This document shows positions 54,427-63,840 of a DNA stretch of 64,000 nt, in pieces. Below the pieces are notes generated by a model. That model did not search any database. It was not told the origin of the DNA and was given only the letters and a program-made list of their open reading frames with translations. A program made the translations under genes and the position numbers. Every line of letters starts with the position of its first letter. The first letter of the stretch is position 1. This stretch comes from Clostridiales bacterium (GTDB taxonomy: Bacteria > Bacillota > Clostridia > Saccharofermentanales > Saccharofermentanaceae): positions 90,799 to 154,798 of the forward strand of contig JAFWMQ010000011.1 of assembly GCA_017510605.1 (NCBI GenBank), read 5' to 3'.

Positions 54427-55149
54427 ATGGAGAAGACAGTTATCAAGACAGGTGCGACAGTTGATGAAGCAATTGAGGCAGCTCTTTCCGAGCTTGGTTG
54501 TACAAAAGAACAGGCTTCAATAGAGGTCATTGAAGAAGGAACCGAAGGCGGTTTCCTCGGCCTTGGAAGAAAAGACGCTGAGGTTAAAGTTACATTTAAT
54601 TCAGAAGATTCAGGTGAGACAACCGCCGCTTCTTCTGACGGTGAAGATACATATTTCGGTGATGATGAGAGCTTTGAAGGTGATGCTGTAAGCGAGGCTG
54701 AAGACGCAGCTGCTAATTTTGTTGCTGAAGTTCTTTCCGGCATCGGCATTCACGGCAACATGGATTCCTACAGAGAAGACGATACGATCTATATTTCCGT
54801 TACAGGATCTGATTGCGGTGCAGCCATCGGACGTCATGGCGAGACACTTGAAGCGATCTCCTATATGACAAATCTTATCGCTAACAAGCACAGCGAACAG
54901 AGAGTTCATGTCTATCTTGACGTAGGCGGATACAGAAAGCACAGAGAACAGGTCATCAAGAGTCTTGCCGATAAGGCAGTAACCAAGGTAAGACGTTCAG
55001 GCCGCAAGGTCATGATGGAAGCCATGAGTCCTGCCGAGAGAAGAATAGTTCACTCTTATCTTCAGGATGTAAACGGTGTAACAACTCACAGTGAGGGTGT
55101 TGAACCCAACAGATGTGTTGTCGTTTCTCCTGATACTGACAAGAAGTAA
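54427..55149 (+). CDS. jag: Jag/KhpB RNA-binding protein
   Basis: 240 aa. Jag_N domain (TGATVDEAIEAALSELG, GGFLGLGRKDAEV), an acidic linker (about 60-92), a KH domain with the GxxG loop in IGRHGETLEAI and an R3H domain (AERRIVHSYL...THSEG). Partner of KhpA in some Gram-positives; location next to yidC is conserved. Confidence 0.95.
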   Translation: MEKTVIKTGATVDEAIEAALSELGCTKEQASIEVIEEGTEGGFLGLGRKDAEVKVTFNSEDSGETTAASSDGEDTYFGDDESFEGDAVSEAEDAAANFVAEVLSGIGIHGNMDSYREDDTIYISVTGSDCGAAIGRHGETLEAISYMTNLIANKHSEQRVHVYLDVGGYRKHREQVIKSLADKAVTKVRRSGRKVMMEAMSPAERRIVHSYLQDVNGVTTHSEGVEPNRCVVVSPDTDKK

Positions 55150-55189
55150 TTCGCTTAAGATCTTTTATTGGAATTAGCGGGCTTTTTCG

Positions 55190-56611
55190 ATGTATTCGTA
55201 TGACGACGAACCTATCTGTGCCTGCTCCACGCCGGCCGGAATATCAGGAATAGCGGTTATCCGCATCTCGGGTAACGGCTGTGGAAAACTTGCCGACAAA
55301 TGTTCTGTCATCCTCAGAAGCAGCGGAGATTATAAGAAACTCTCCGAGCTTCCGGGTTATACCTGCGCATTCGGATATGTTAAAGATCCCTCAACTGATG
55401 TAAAAGTTGATGAAGTGATCTTTACCCGCTTCGAAGAACCGCACTCTTATACCGGGGAAGAGATGGTGGAGATATCATCTCACGGATCCGGTGCTGTAAA
55501 GCAGGAGATATTAAAGTGTCTGGGAATGTCCGGGATCAGAATGGCATATCCCGGAGAATTCTCAAGAAGAGCATTTATTAACGGTAAGATGAGCCTTGCT
55601 TCTGCCGAAGCTGTTATGGATGTTATCAATTCAGAGACTGAAAGACAGCTTGAAGCTGCAGGAAGTCTTATGTCCGGCAAACTCGCCGAGGAGATAGAAC
55701 ATATAGAACACGATCTATATGACCAGGCGGCTATGCTGGAGACTTTTACCGAATTTGATACAGAAGATCCCGATGAAGAGGAAGCAAAGCTTGAGAAAGT
55801 AAAGGACAGTCTGAGCGATTGTCATGAAAGGCTTACTGTTCTCTGCAAAGGATACGGCAAGGGAAGGATCCTTTCCGAACGCCTTCGCGTTGCCCTTTTA
55901 GGACTTCCCAACAGCGGCAAGAGCACACTCCTGAATACTCTGACCGGATTTGACAGGGCAATCGTAACAGAGGTTGCCGGTACCACAAGGGATACTATCG
56001 AAGTCCAGCTCAACATAAACGGAATTCCCGTTACGCTCATAGATACGGCAGGCATCCGTGAAACGGATGACATTATAGAATCGATGGGAATCGGTAAGGC
56101 ATATGAAGCCGGCAGGGGAGCGGATATGATCTTCTATATGATCCCGCCGGACATGAATGCTGACGAAGCATATTACGGAGTTAAAGATATTATTGAAGAC
56201 TGTGATTCGGTAACTGCCGTATTTTCGAAAAGCGATACAGGCGATAATCCTTACAGAGATGAGATAGAAGGAAAACTTAAGACACTGGGAATAACCAACT
56301 TTATCTCAATCAGTGCGGAAGAAGACCTCAATATCGACAAGCTCGAGGATACGATAATCGATTATTATCAGGAATTAGGCGGCGGTGCTTCCGAAGGACT
56401 TCTTATCACTAACAGCAGGCACTATACCAAGTTTATAAAGGCATCCAAAAAGCTTGCTCTTGCTCTGGATGCTCTTGATAATGACCTGGGAACAGAAGTC
56501 TGCGCATCAGCCTTAAGGGCCTGCCTGGATGAGATCGGTGAGGTAACGGGGAAAACGGTATCCGCAACACTTGCAGATACGATCTTCTCAAGATTCTGCA
56601 TAGGTAAATAA
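55190..56611 (+). CDS. mnmE: tRNA modification GTPase MnmE
   Basis: 473 aa. With MnmG it makes the cmnm5U34 modification of wobble uridines. TrmE N-terminal domain (CACSTPAGISGIAVIRISG), G1 GLPNSGKSTLLN, G3 DTAGIRE and the C-terminal FCIGK that carries the catalytic Cys are present. The G4 motif reads SKSD (VTAVFSKSDTG) instead of the usual NKxD. Ends immediately before mnmG, as expected. Confidence 0.96.
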   Translation: MYSYDDEPICACSTPAGISGIAVIRISGNGCGKLADKCSVILRSSGDYKKLSELPGYTCAFGYVKDPSTDVKVDEVIFTRFEEPHSYTGEEMVEISSHGSGAVKQEILKCLGMSGIRMAYPGEFSRRAFINGKMSLASAEAVMDVINSETERQLEAAGSLMSGKLAEEIEHIEHDLYDQAAMLETFTEFDTEDPDEEEAKLEKVKDSLSDCHERLTVLCKGYGKGRILSERLRVALLGLPNSGKSTLLNTLTGFDRAIVTEVAGTTRDTIEVQLNINGIPVTLIDTAGIRETDDIIESMGIGKAYEAGRGADMIFYMIPPDMNADEAYYGVKDIIEDCDSVTAVFSKSDTGDNPYRDEIEGKLKTLGITNFISISAEEDLNIDKLEDTIIDYYQELGGGASEGLLITNSRHYTKFIKASKKLALALDALDNDLGTEVCASALRACLDEIGEVTGKTVSATLADTIFSRFCIGK

Positions 56612-58546
56612 ATGACTGTCCGTGAAGCTTTAGCATTGGATAACAGCTTTGAAGCGGGAACATTCGATGTTGCCGTTGTAGGAGCAGGCCATGCAGGATG
56701 TGAAGCTTCGCATGCATGTGCCAAATTAGGCCTTAACACGATCCTTTTTACGCTTTCCTTGGACAGCCTTGCAAATCTTCCCTGCAACCCGAGTATCGGA
56801 GGAACATCAAAAGGACAGCTCGTAAGAGAGGTCGATGCTTTGGGCGGAATAATGGGAATAATGGCAGATAAATGCGCTGTGCAGATGAGGATGCTTAACC
56901 GATCCAAAGGACCTGCGGTATATTCTCCGAGAGCTCAGGAAGACCGTGCGATGTATTCCGTCGAGATGAAGCACTATCTTGAGAATCTCCCTAATCTTAC
57001 TCTGAAGCAGGCTCATATTACTGCCCTGCTTACTGATGAAGAAGGGAATGCAGCAGGTGTCATGACCGAAGGCAAAGCCGTTTACAGGGCAAAAGCGGTC
57101 GTTATCTGCTCCGGCACATATATGGAAGCGAGGATCATAAGAGGAGAGGTCATCACTGAGAGCGGTCCTGACGGTCTGCCGAGATCATGCGGCTTATCAT
57201 CTTCTTTGGGATCACTCGGCATACCTTTATTAAGATTCAAGACGGGTACACCTGTCAGAGTAAATTCCAATTCGGTTGATTTCTCTCAAATGACAAGACA
57301 GGACGGGGAAGACGATATCCCGCCGTTTTCATACAGAAACGAGATGGAAGGAAAGCTCCCGGCACCGTCTGAGGAACAGATCCCATGCTGGTCTATTTGG
57401 ACTACGGAAGAGACCCGCAAGGTAATAAGCGATAACATGGACAGGTCGCCGCTCTACAGCGGAGAGATTAAGGGTGTAGGCCCCAGATACTGTCCCTCGA
57501 TAGAAGATAAGTTCATGAGGTTCAAAGATAAGACGAGACATCAGATCTTTGTTGAGCCCATGGGACGGCATACTAATGAGATGTATCTGCAGGGATTCTC
57601 AACAAGTCTCCCGGAAGAGATACAGGAGAAGATGGTCAGATCCCTGCCGGGTCTTGCCGATGCCAAGATCCAGAGAGCGGCATATGCGATCGAATATGAT
57701 CTTGTTGATCCGCTTTCGGTTAAAGCAAGCCTTGAATCAAAGATCGTCCCGGGCCTTTTTACTGCCGGTCAGATCAACGGTTCTTCCGGCTATGAGGAAG
57801 CGGCTGCGCAGGGTATCGTGGCAGGAATAAATGCTGCCATGAAGTGCCTTTGCAAAGAGCCTGTCATCATTGACAGGTCACAAGGCTATATCGGAGTTCT
57901 TATAGATGATCTCGTGACCAAGGGAACGAATGAGCCATACCGTATGATGACTTCACGTGCCGAATACAGATTATTCCTAAGGCAGGATAATGCTGACGAG
58001 AGGCTTACGCCTATAGGACACCGGATCGGGCTTATCGATGATGAGGTTTTCGCAAAGTTTAAAGAAAAGATTGAATCGATCGCAATAGAGACCGAAAGAT
58101 TGAAGAAGACTTATGTTGCTCCTACTGATGAGCTTAAAGCGCTTCTTGATACATGTAACCAGACGCTTCCTAAGTCAGGCGAGAGTCTTGCGGACCTTAT
58201 CAAGCGCCCCGGTGTCACATATGATCTTCTGGCGCCCGTTGACAGGAACAGAAAACCTCTTGCCCGCAATATTACCTTTGCCTGTGAGACAAATATCAAG
58301 TACGAAGGATACTTGGCGCTTGAGAAAGAGAAGATCGAGAAGTTCAAGAATCTGGAGAAGATAAGGATCCCTGAAGATACGGATTATTCGCATATCAGAG
58401 GATTGCGTATAGAAGCGATGCAGAAACTGTCTAAGATGAAGCCTGAAAATGTGGGAAGAGCTTCTAGAATATCCGGTGTATCACCGGCAGACTGCGAAGT
58501 CCTGTTGGTATATCTTGAACAGCAGAGGAGGCGTGAGAATGGCTGA
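56612..58546 (+). CDS. mnmG: tRNA modification enzyme MnmG (GidA)
   Basis: 644 aa FAD-dependent partner of MnmE. The Rossmann motif VVGAGHAGCEASHACAKLG, CNPSIGGTSKGQLVREVDALGG, the catalytic region RFKTGTPVRV and the NGSSGYEEAAAQGIVAG segment are intact. First ATG at 56612 begins right after the mnmE stop. Confidence 0.97.
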   Translation: MTVREALALDNSFEAGTFDVAVVGAGHAGCEASHACAKLGLNTILFTLSLDSLANLPCNPSIGGTSKGQLVREVDALGGIMGIMADKCAVQMRMLNRSKGPAVYSPRAQEDRAMYSVEMKHYLENLPNLTLKQAHITALLTDEEGNAAGVMTEGKAVYRAKAVVICSGTYMEARIIRGEVITESGPDGLPRSCGLSSSLGSLGIPLLRFKTGTPVRVNSNSVDFSQMTRQDGEDDIPPFSYRNEMEGKLPAPSEEQIPCWSIWTTEETRKVISDNMDRSPLYSGEIKGVGPRYCPSIEDKFMRFKDKTRHQIFVEPMGRHTNEMYLQGFSTSLPEEIQEKMVRSLPGLADAKIQRAAYAIEYDLVDPLSVKASLESKIVPGLFTAGQINGSSGYEEAAAQGIVAGINAAMKCLCKEPVIIDRSQGYIGVLIDDLVTKGTNEPYRMMTSRAEYRLFLRQDNADERLTPIGHRIGLIDDEVFAKFKEKIESIAIETERLKKTYVAPTDELKALLDTCNQTLPKSGESLADLIKRPGVTYDLLAPVDRNRKPLARNITFACETNIKYEGYLALEKEKIEKFKNLEKIRIPEDTDYSHIRGLRIEAMQKLSKMKPENVGRASRISGVSPADCEVLLVYLEQQRRRENG

Positions 58547-59402
58547 CAGTTTGTTTCCCAAAAGGAAGCCCCTTACAAAAGATGATATCAAGAGATTAAG
58601 AGAGAGCCTTCCCAAGAAGGTCGAGATCAGTTCTGAAGGTACAAAGATTACAGAAAAAGGAGAAGAGATCACTGATGTGGCTCCCATCCTGGAATCGCAT
58701 TCTGATGAGATAAGCGTACCTTTGTCAGCTGAGGAGATACGATCCTTTCAAATCTACGCTTCCATGCTTAAGGAGAAGAATAAGGTCATGAACCTTACCG
58801 CGGTTGATGACGATAAGGGAATAGCCATGAAACACTTTATTGATTCCCTTACACTCTGTCCCTACATAAGAGAGGAAGAAAGCAGGACAAATAAACAGTT
58901 ATCATTTATCGATGTCGGAACGGGCGCCGGTTTTCCAGGCCTTCCGGTCAAGATATCCTGCCCCGAGTTGTCTGTAACGCTCATGGATTCGCTCGAAAAG
59001 CGTCTGAAGTTCCTGTCTGAGGTAATAGAAGCATTGAACCTTAAGGACTGCACTACGGTTCATTCCAGGGCCGAAGACGCAGGCAGGGATAAGAAATACA
59101 GGGAGAAGTATGACGTCGTTACCGCAAGGGCAGTAGCAAGGCTCTCAGTACTTGCTGAATACTGTCTGCCGCTCGTTAAGGTGGGCGGAGTATTCCTGGC
59201 CATGAAGAGCCATTCGGAAGAGGAAGAGACCGAAGCAGGGAAAGCTATCGCGCTTCTCGGAGGCACGATAGAGAAGACGGATACATTCAAACTTCCCGGA
59301 ACCGATATGGAGAGAACCATTATCGTTGTTCGTAAGATACGGCCTACTCCTGCCAGGTTCCCGCGAAAAGCAGGCACACCATCCAAAACACCCATAGTCT
59401 GA
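58539..59402 (+). CDS. rsmG: 16S rRNA m7G527 methyltransferase RsmG
   Basis: 287 aa from the ATG preceded by AGAGGAGG, overlapping mnmG by 8 bp. SAM motif FIDVGTGAGFPGLPVKI, the MNLTAV segment and VTARAVARLSVLAEYCLPL identify RsmG (GidB). About 55 residues precede the usual N-terminus (LFPKRKPLTKDDIKRLRESL..., charged and probably disordered), and the C-terminal 20 residues are basic. Confidence 0.95.
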   Translation: MADSLFPKRKPLTKDDIKRLRESLPKKVEISSEGTKITEKGEEITDVAPILESHSDEISVPLSAEEIRSFQIYASMLKEKNKVMNLTAVDDDKGIAMKHFIDSLTLCPYIREEESRTNKQLSFIDVGTGAGFPGLPVKISCPELSVTLMDSLEKRLKFLSEVIEALNLKDCTTVHSRAEDAGRDKKYREKYDVVTARAVARLSVLAEYCLPLVKVGGVFLAMKSHSEEEETEAGKAIALLGGTIEKTDTFKLPGTDMERTIIVVRKIRPTPARFPRKAGTPSKTPIV

Positions 59403-59458
59403 TATAGGGACATTTGTGTTATATATTATAATATTACGTGCGCGTGTGCGTATTATTA

Positions 59459-59467
59459 TGGTATAAT
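59459..59467 (+). promoter_or_regulatory. Extended -10 promoter of gyrA
   Basis: TGGTATAAT: TG plus perfect TATAAT (59462-59467), about 82 bp before the gyrA ATG. No good -35. Confidence 0.6.
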
Positions 59468-59549
59468 ACTTTAGTTTGTAGATTTATATCTATTTACAGT
59501 ATTCAATAAATAACCTGCGGAGGAACTCTTTCGCGGGCGGAGGCGACAA

Positions 59550-62243
59550 ATGGCAGACAGCGAAGACAAGAAACAGGCCAGGCTTCAACAGGAAGCCGAG
59601 ATGGACGAGGTATTCAAGTCAGAACAGACCACAATAGTTCCGGTTGACTTAGACGGGGAGATGAAGAAGTCTTTCATCGACTACGCTATGTCGGTTATTT
59701 CCGACCGTGCGCTTCCGGATATAAGAGACGGTCTTAAGCCGGTTCACAGAAGGATCCTTTATTCCATGTTTACGCAGGGCTTTACTCCTGATAAGCCGTT
59801 CCGTAAATGTGCTACTACGATAGGTGATGTGTTGGGACGTTTCCATCCCCATGGTGACGCATCCGTATACGATGCCCTTGTAAGACTTGCCCAGGATTTC
59901 TCTTTGAGACATCCGCTCGTTGACGGACACGGAAACTTCGGTTCGCTGGACGGCGATCCGCCGGCTGCTTACCGTTATACCGAGGCCAGACTTGAGAAGA
60001 TCGCATTGGAGATGATGAGAGATATCAACAAGAATACTGTTGATTTCAGACCGAACTTCGATGAACACGAGATGGAGCCGGTATCGCTTCCTTCGCGTTT
60101 CCCTAATTTCCTTGTTAACGGTGCTGTCGGTATTGCTGTCGGAATGGCAACGAATATTCCGCCTCACAACCTCGGAGAGGTTATTGACGGCTGCATCATG
60201 ATGATGAACAACCCTGATGTTACGGTCGATGAGCTTATGACTGTCGTTAAGGGTCCTGATTTCCCGACAGGTGGTGCTATTCTCGGTACATCCGGAATCA
60301 GGGAAGCATACCTTACGGGTAAGGGACGTATCATGGTCCGCGCCCATGCTGAGATCGAAGAACACGCAGGCAAGACGAGAATCATAATCCACGATATTCC
60401 TTATGCGGTTAATAAAGCCAGACTCATTGAGCGTATGGCTGATCTCGTTAAGGAGAAAAAAGTCGAGGGTATTTCAGGATTAAGAGATGAATCCGACCGT
60501 AATGAACAGGTAAGGATCGTAATCGAGCTTAAGAAGGATTCCAATGCTGATGTTGTTCTTAACCAGCTCTATAAGAACTGCTCTCTTCAGGATGCGTGCT
60601 GTGCGAATATGCTCGCGCTTGTACCTGACAGCGAAGGCAAACTTGAGCCTAAGCTCGTTGGCCTTAAGGATGCTCTCTTCTATTACATCAAGCATCAGGA
60701 AGATGTCGTTACACGCCGCACGCAGTATGACCTCGAGAAAGATGAGGCCAAGAAGCACATTGACGAAGGTCTCCTTATCGCGATGGATTACATCGATGAG
60801 ATCATTGCTATTATCAGATCTTCACGTACTGAAGCTGAAGCTAAAGTCCGTATGTGCGAGAGATTCGGTCTTACTGACAAGCAGGCCCAGCATATCGTTG
60901 ATATGAGACTCGGACGTCTTACGGGTCTTGAGAGAGAGAAGCTTGAAGCTGAGATCAAGGCTCTCACGGAAGAGATCGAATATTTCCACAGAGTGCTTTC
61001 CGATAAGGAACTCCTTGACGGCATCATCAAGACGGAGATGACCGAGATAAAGAACAAGTTTGCCACACCGAGAGTTTCAGAGATAATCAACGGTTCTTTC
61101 GAGGATATCGATGACGAGTCATTGATACAGGAAGAGAATATCGTTGTAACTCTTACGCATTTCGGTTATATCAAGCGACAGAGAGTAGATACTTATAAGG
61201 CGCAGCACAGAGGCGGCAGAGGCATCTCGGGACAGTCTACGCGTGAAGAGGACTATGTAGAGAAGATCATTACGACCACAACGCATAAATTCCTTCTTTG
61301 CTTCACCAACACAGGCCGTGTTTTCAAGATAAAGGGATATAAGATTCCTGAGACGACTTCCCGCTCTGCGAGAGGAACGGCTCTTGTCAATCTTTTGAAT
61401 CTTAATGACGGCGAGACGATCAGGAACATTATTCCGATCGACAGTTTTGAAGAAGAGGATCTTTTCCTAACTACGGTAACAAAGTATGGCGTTATCAAGA
61501 AGACTTCGATCGATAAGTATGCAAACATCAATAAGAACGGTCTTATTGCCACCAAGATCCGTGAGGGAGACAGTGTTGTTGCTGTCCAGCTTACGAGAGC
61601 AGGTCAGGAAGTTATCGTTGTCAGTGCTGCAGGTAAGTCTGTAAGGTTCAACTCGGATGATGCACGTGACATGGGCCGTGGTGCTACCGGCGTCAGAGCT
61701 ATGAGACTTGCAGAAGATGATGAGGTCGTCGGCATGGAGCCTGTCGATCCTTCGCGTGAGATCCTTGTTATTTCCGAGAAGGGTTACGGTAAGAGAAGTA
61801 AGATCGATGACTACCGCGTTCAGAGCAGAGGCGGTAAGGGCATTATTACTTATAAGGTTTCAGAGAAGACCGGAAGGCTTTGCGGTACCGTATCCGTTAC
61901 CGATGATGATGATCTTCTCATCATTACCAGCCAGGGTGTAATAATCAGAGTAAGAGCTAATGAGATCCCTACTCTTTCCAGAGCAACATCAGGTGTTAAG
62001 CTTATGAAGTCCAACAATGCAATGGTAGTGGATTTTGCTCTTACGGACAGAGAAGAGGAAGAAACTGAAGAGGGTGAAGCAGAGATCACCGGCGCTGAGG
62101 TTCCCGAATCAGGTCTGAGTGCCAATGCGCAGAAGGTTCAGGAACTTGCAGATACACTTGCTGCTGAGATAGAGGCTGAAGATATTGCGGTATCTGATGA
62201 TTCTAAAGACTCTGACGGCAGCAACGAGGATGAAGATATCTGA
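59550..62243 (+). CDS. gyrA: DNA gyrase subunit A
   Basis: 897 aa. The catalytic Tyr is in [10 protein letters not shown], the winged-helix region and coiled coil follow, and the C-terminal beta-pinwheel carries a GyrA box (QHRGGRG near residue 552) and a second box-like QSRGGKG, which argue for GyrA rather than ParC. The quinolone region reads [15 protein letters not shown], with Ala where E. coli has Ser83 and Ser at position 84. The C-terminus is acidic. gyrB is not adjacent. Stop overlaps the next gene by one base. Confidence 0.96.
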   Translation: MADSEDKKQARLQQEAEMDEVFKSEQTTIVPVDLDGEMKKSFIDYAMSVISDRALPDIRDGLKPVHRRILYSMFTQGFTPDKPFRKCATTIGDVLGRFHPHGDASVYDALVRLAQDFSLRHPLVDGHGNFGSLDGDPPAAYRYTEARLEKIALEMMRDINKNTVDFRPNFDEHEMEPVSLPSRFPNFLVNGAVGIAVGMATNIPPHNLGEVIDGCIMMMNNPDVTVDELMTVVKGPDFPTGGAILGTSGIREAYLTGKGRIMVRAHAEIEEHAGKTRIIIHDIPYAVNKARLIERMADLVKEKKVEGISGLRDESDRNEQVRIVIELKKDSNADVVLNQLYKNCSLQDACCANMLALVPDSEGKLEPKLVGLKDALFYYIKHQEDVVTRRTQYDLEKDEAKKHIDEGLLIAMDYIDEIIAIIRSSRTEAEAKVRMCERFGLTDKQAQHIVDMRLGRLTGLEREKLEAEIKALTEEIEYFHRVLSDKELLDGIIKTEMTEIKNKFATPRVSEIINGSFEDIDDESLIQEENIVVTLTHFGYIKRQRVDTYKAQHRGGRGISGQSTREEDYVEKIITTTTHKFLLCFTNTGRVFKIKGYKIPETTSRSARGTALVNLLNLNDGETIRNIIPIDSFEEEDLFLTTVTKYGVIKKTSIDKYANINKNGLIATKIREGDSVVAVQLTRAGQEVIVVSAAGKSVRFNSDDARDMGRGATGVRAMRLAEDDEVVGMEPVDPSREILVISEKGYGKRSKIDDYRVQSRGGKGIITYKVSEKTGRLCGTVSVTDDDDLLIITSQGVIIRVRANEIPTLSRATSGVKLMKSNNAMVVDFALTDREEEETEEGEAEITGAEVPESGLSANAQKVQELADTLAAEIEAEDIAVSDDSKDSDGSNEDEDI

Positions 62244-63673
62244 TGAACAGGAATAAGGCTTCGGAACCGGTTGTAAGGAAAGCGGCAGCTTTTATCGCTG
62301 CGGTATTGCTCACTTGTTCCATTGCCTTATTTGCATATCCTGCAAAGACTGTTTCAGCCGATGTCGGCCAGCCTGACATTCCGGTTCCCGCGTTGAGCGA
62401 TGTCCACTGCGCTTCTTACTGTGTTTATGATAAGACTACAGGATACATCGTTATCAGCATGAATCCCGAAGACAGGATCTATCCTGCATCGATGACTAAG
62501 ATAATGACTTGCATGTTAAGCCTTGAGTATCTAGATACTTCGGCAAAACTCGAAGTCAGCGCTTCCGCTCTTGACGGTCTTGATGCCGATTCGTCTCTTA
62601 TGGGCATTCTTCTGGGGGAGAAAGTCAAAGTAAGCGAGTTGTTATACGGCCTTATGCTTCCTTCGGGAAATGATGCCGCCAATGTTTTGGGAGAAGGCTG
62701 TGTTGATGCGTTTTTCGCGAAATACCCTGCCGGCGGAACCGAACTTAACAGCGACGGAGTTAACGCCCAGTATATCCTTGATACTTTACATGACAATCAG
62801 GCACATGTCCTGTCTTCAAGAAAGCTCGAAGCTTTTGCGGTACTGATGAATCTCCGTGCGGAGAAGTTGGGCTGCAAGGGTACACACTTTGTAAATGCCT
62901 GCGGCCTTCCTGATGATAATCATTACACTACCGCTTATGATCTTACCTTGATCATGGCAGCCGCAGCTGACAGTGATGATTTCAAAACCCTTATCAGCGC
63001 TCCGTCACATGTTTTCGTAAGCACTAACAGACATAAGTCTGATGCCTGGAGTTACGTTAAGAATTCCAATTATCTTCTTTATGATCCGTGGCTTGCTTCC
63101 AAAACCGCTAACGGAACGGATTCACATCTTTCCGCGGTTATCGGAGGAAAGACAGGAACAACATCACAGGCAGGTAAAGGACTTACCATTTACACGGTTA
63201 ATGAGAATGGCCATGAACTCATGGTGTCGATCTGCGGTATTCCTCAGGATTATTATTTTTATACTACTATGTATCTTGCTTCGGTTACGGCTTATGGCAA
63301 TCTTGCCTGCTGGGAGTCTGATCCTGTTACGAGGGTATACGGCACTACCGGTGATTACAGATGGGTCAACGCTCCGAGATCTGAGCAGCCCGTATATGAC
63401 CCTCTCATCAATCCGGGAGATGAACCCAAGGGATATAAGCTGGCAACTGATACCCCGTCTCCTACTCCTGCTGTTGAAGGCGAGGAGGATAATGGAACGG
63501 TTGAGGATACAGATTCTCTCCAGCTGTTTATCAGGAACAATCCCGTGATATCCGGCGTAATAGGCGGGCTGATGCTTGTCATTATTATCCTTAATATAGT
63601 TCTGTGGGTTAGGATCAACCGTATAAAGAACGCTGCGGAGAGAAGAGCCAAGAAGCTCGAATCTAAGAAATAA
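62243..63673 (+). CDS. D-alanyl-D-alanine carboxypeptidase (S11 family)
   Basis: 476 aa. N-terminal signal segment (about 14-34), serine peptidase S11 domain with SxxK in YPASMTKIMTCML, SxN in PSGNDAAN and KTG in GGKTGTTSQAGKG, then a Pro/Thr-rich linker and a C-terminal transmembrane helix (about 432-455) with a Lys/Arg-rich tail. Trims D-Ala from peptidoglycan pentapeptides at the membrane. Coupled to gyrA by a one-base overlap. Confidence 0.94.
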   Translation: MNRNKASEPVVRKAAAFIAAVLLTCSIALFAYPAKTVSADVGQPDIPVPALSDVHCASYCVYDKTTGYIVISMNPEDRIYPASMTKIMTCMLSLEYLDTSAKLEVSASALDGLDADSSLMGILLGEKVKVSELLYGLMLPSGNDAANVLGEGCVDAFFAKYPAGGTELNSDGVNAQYILDTLHDNQAHVLSSRKLEAFAVLMNLRAEKLGCKGTHFVNACGLPDDNHYTTAYDLTLIMAAAADSDDFKTLISAPSHVFVSTNRHKSDAWSYVKNSNYLLYDPWLASKTANGTDSHLSAVIGGKTGTTSQAGKGLTIYTVNENGHELMVSICGIPQDYYFYTTMYLASVTAYGNLACWESDPVTRVYGTTGDYRWVNAPRSEQPVYDPLINPGDEPKGYKLATDTPSPTPAVEGEEDNGTVEDTDSLQLFIRNNPVISGVIGGLMLVIIILNIVLWVRINRIKNAAERRAKKLESKK

Positions 63674-63674
63674 G

Positions 63675-63703
63675 CGGGTAAAAATCTGCCGTTTTTCCAC
63701 CCG
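63675..63703 (+). terminator. Weak hairpin after the carboxypeptidase gene
   Basis: CGGGTAAAAA and TTTTT-CC-ACCCG form an interrupted stem, but no T run follows at once. It may be a terminator only in combination with the TTGTTTTTG a few bases on. Confidence 0.3.
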
Positions 63704-63805
63704 GATACGGATCTTGTTTTTGCTTGTTGCCCAGATGTCTGAAATTTAGTCAAATAAAGGGTTTCAAGACTTTTGAAAAAAAATAAAAAAACTCGAAAAA
63801 ACTTC

Positions 63806-63834
63806 TTGACTTAATTCGCGCGGTGGTATATCCT
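63806..63834 (+). promoter_or_regulatory. Promoter of an rRNA operon
   Basis: TTGACT (63806-63811), 17-bp spacer, TATCCT (63829-63834), preceded by A/T tracts (AAAAAAATAAAAAAACT region) resembling an UP element. Confidence 0.7.
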
Positions 63835-63840
63835 TTACGA

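Noticed and set aside
59649..60392. 247-codon minus-strand frame inside gyrA
   Set aside because: Fully antisense to the well-conserved gyrA breakage domain; no recognisable protein features.
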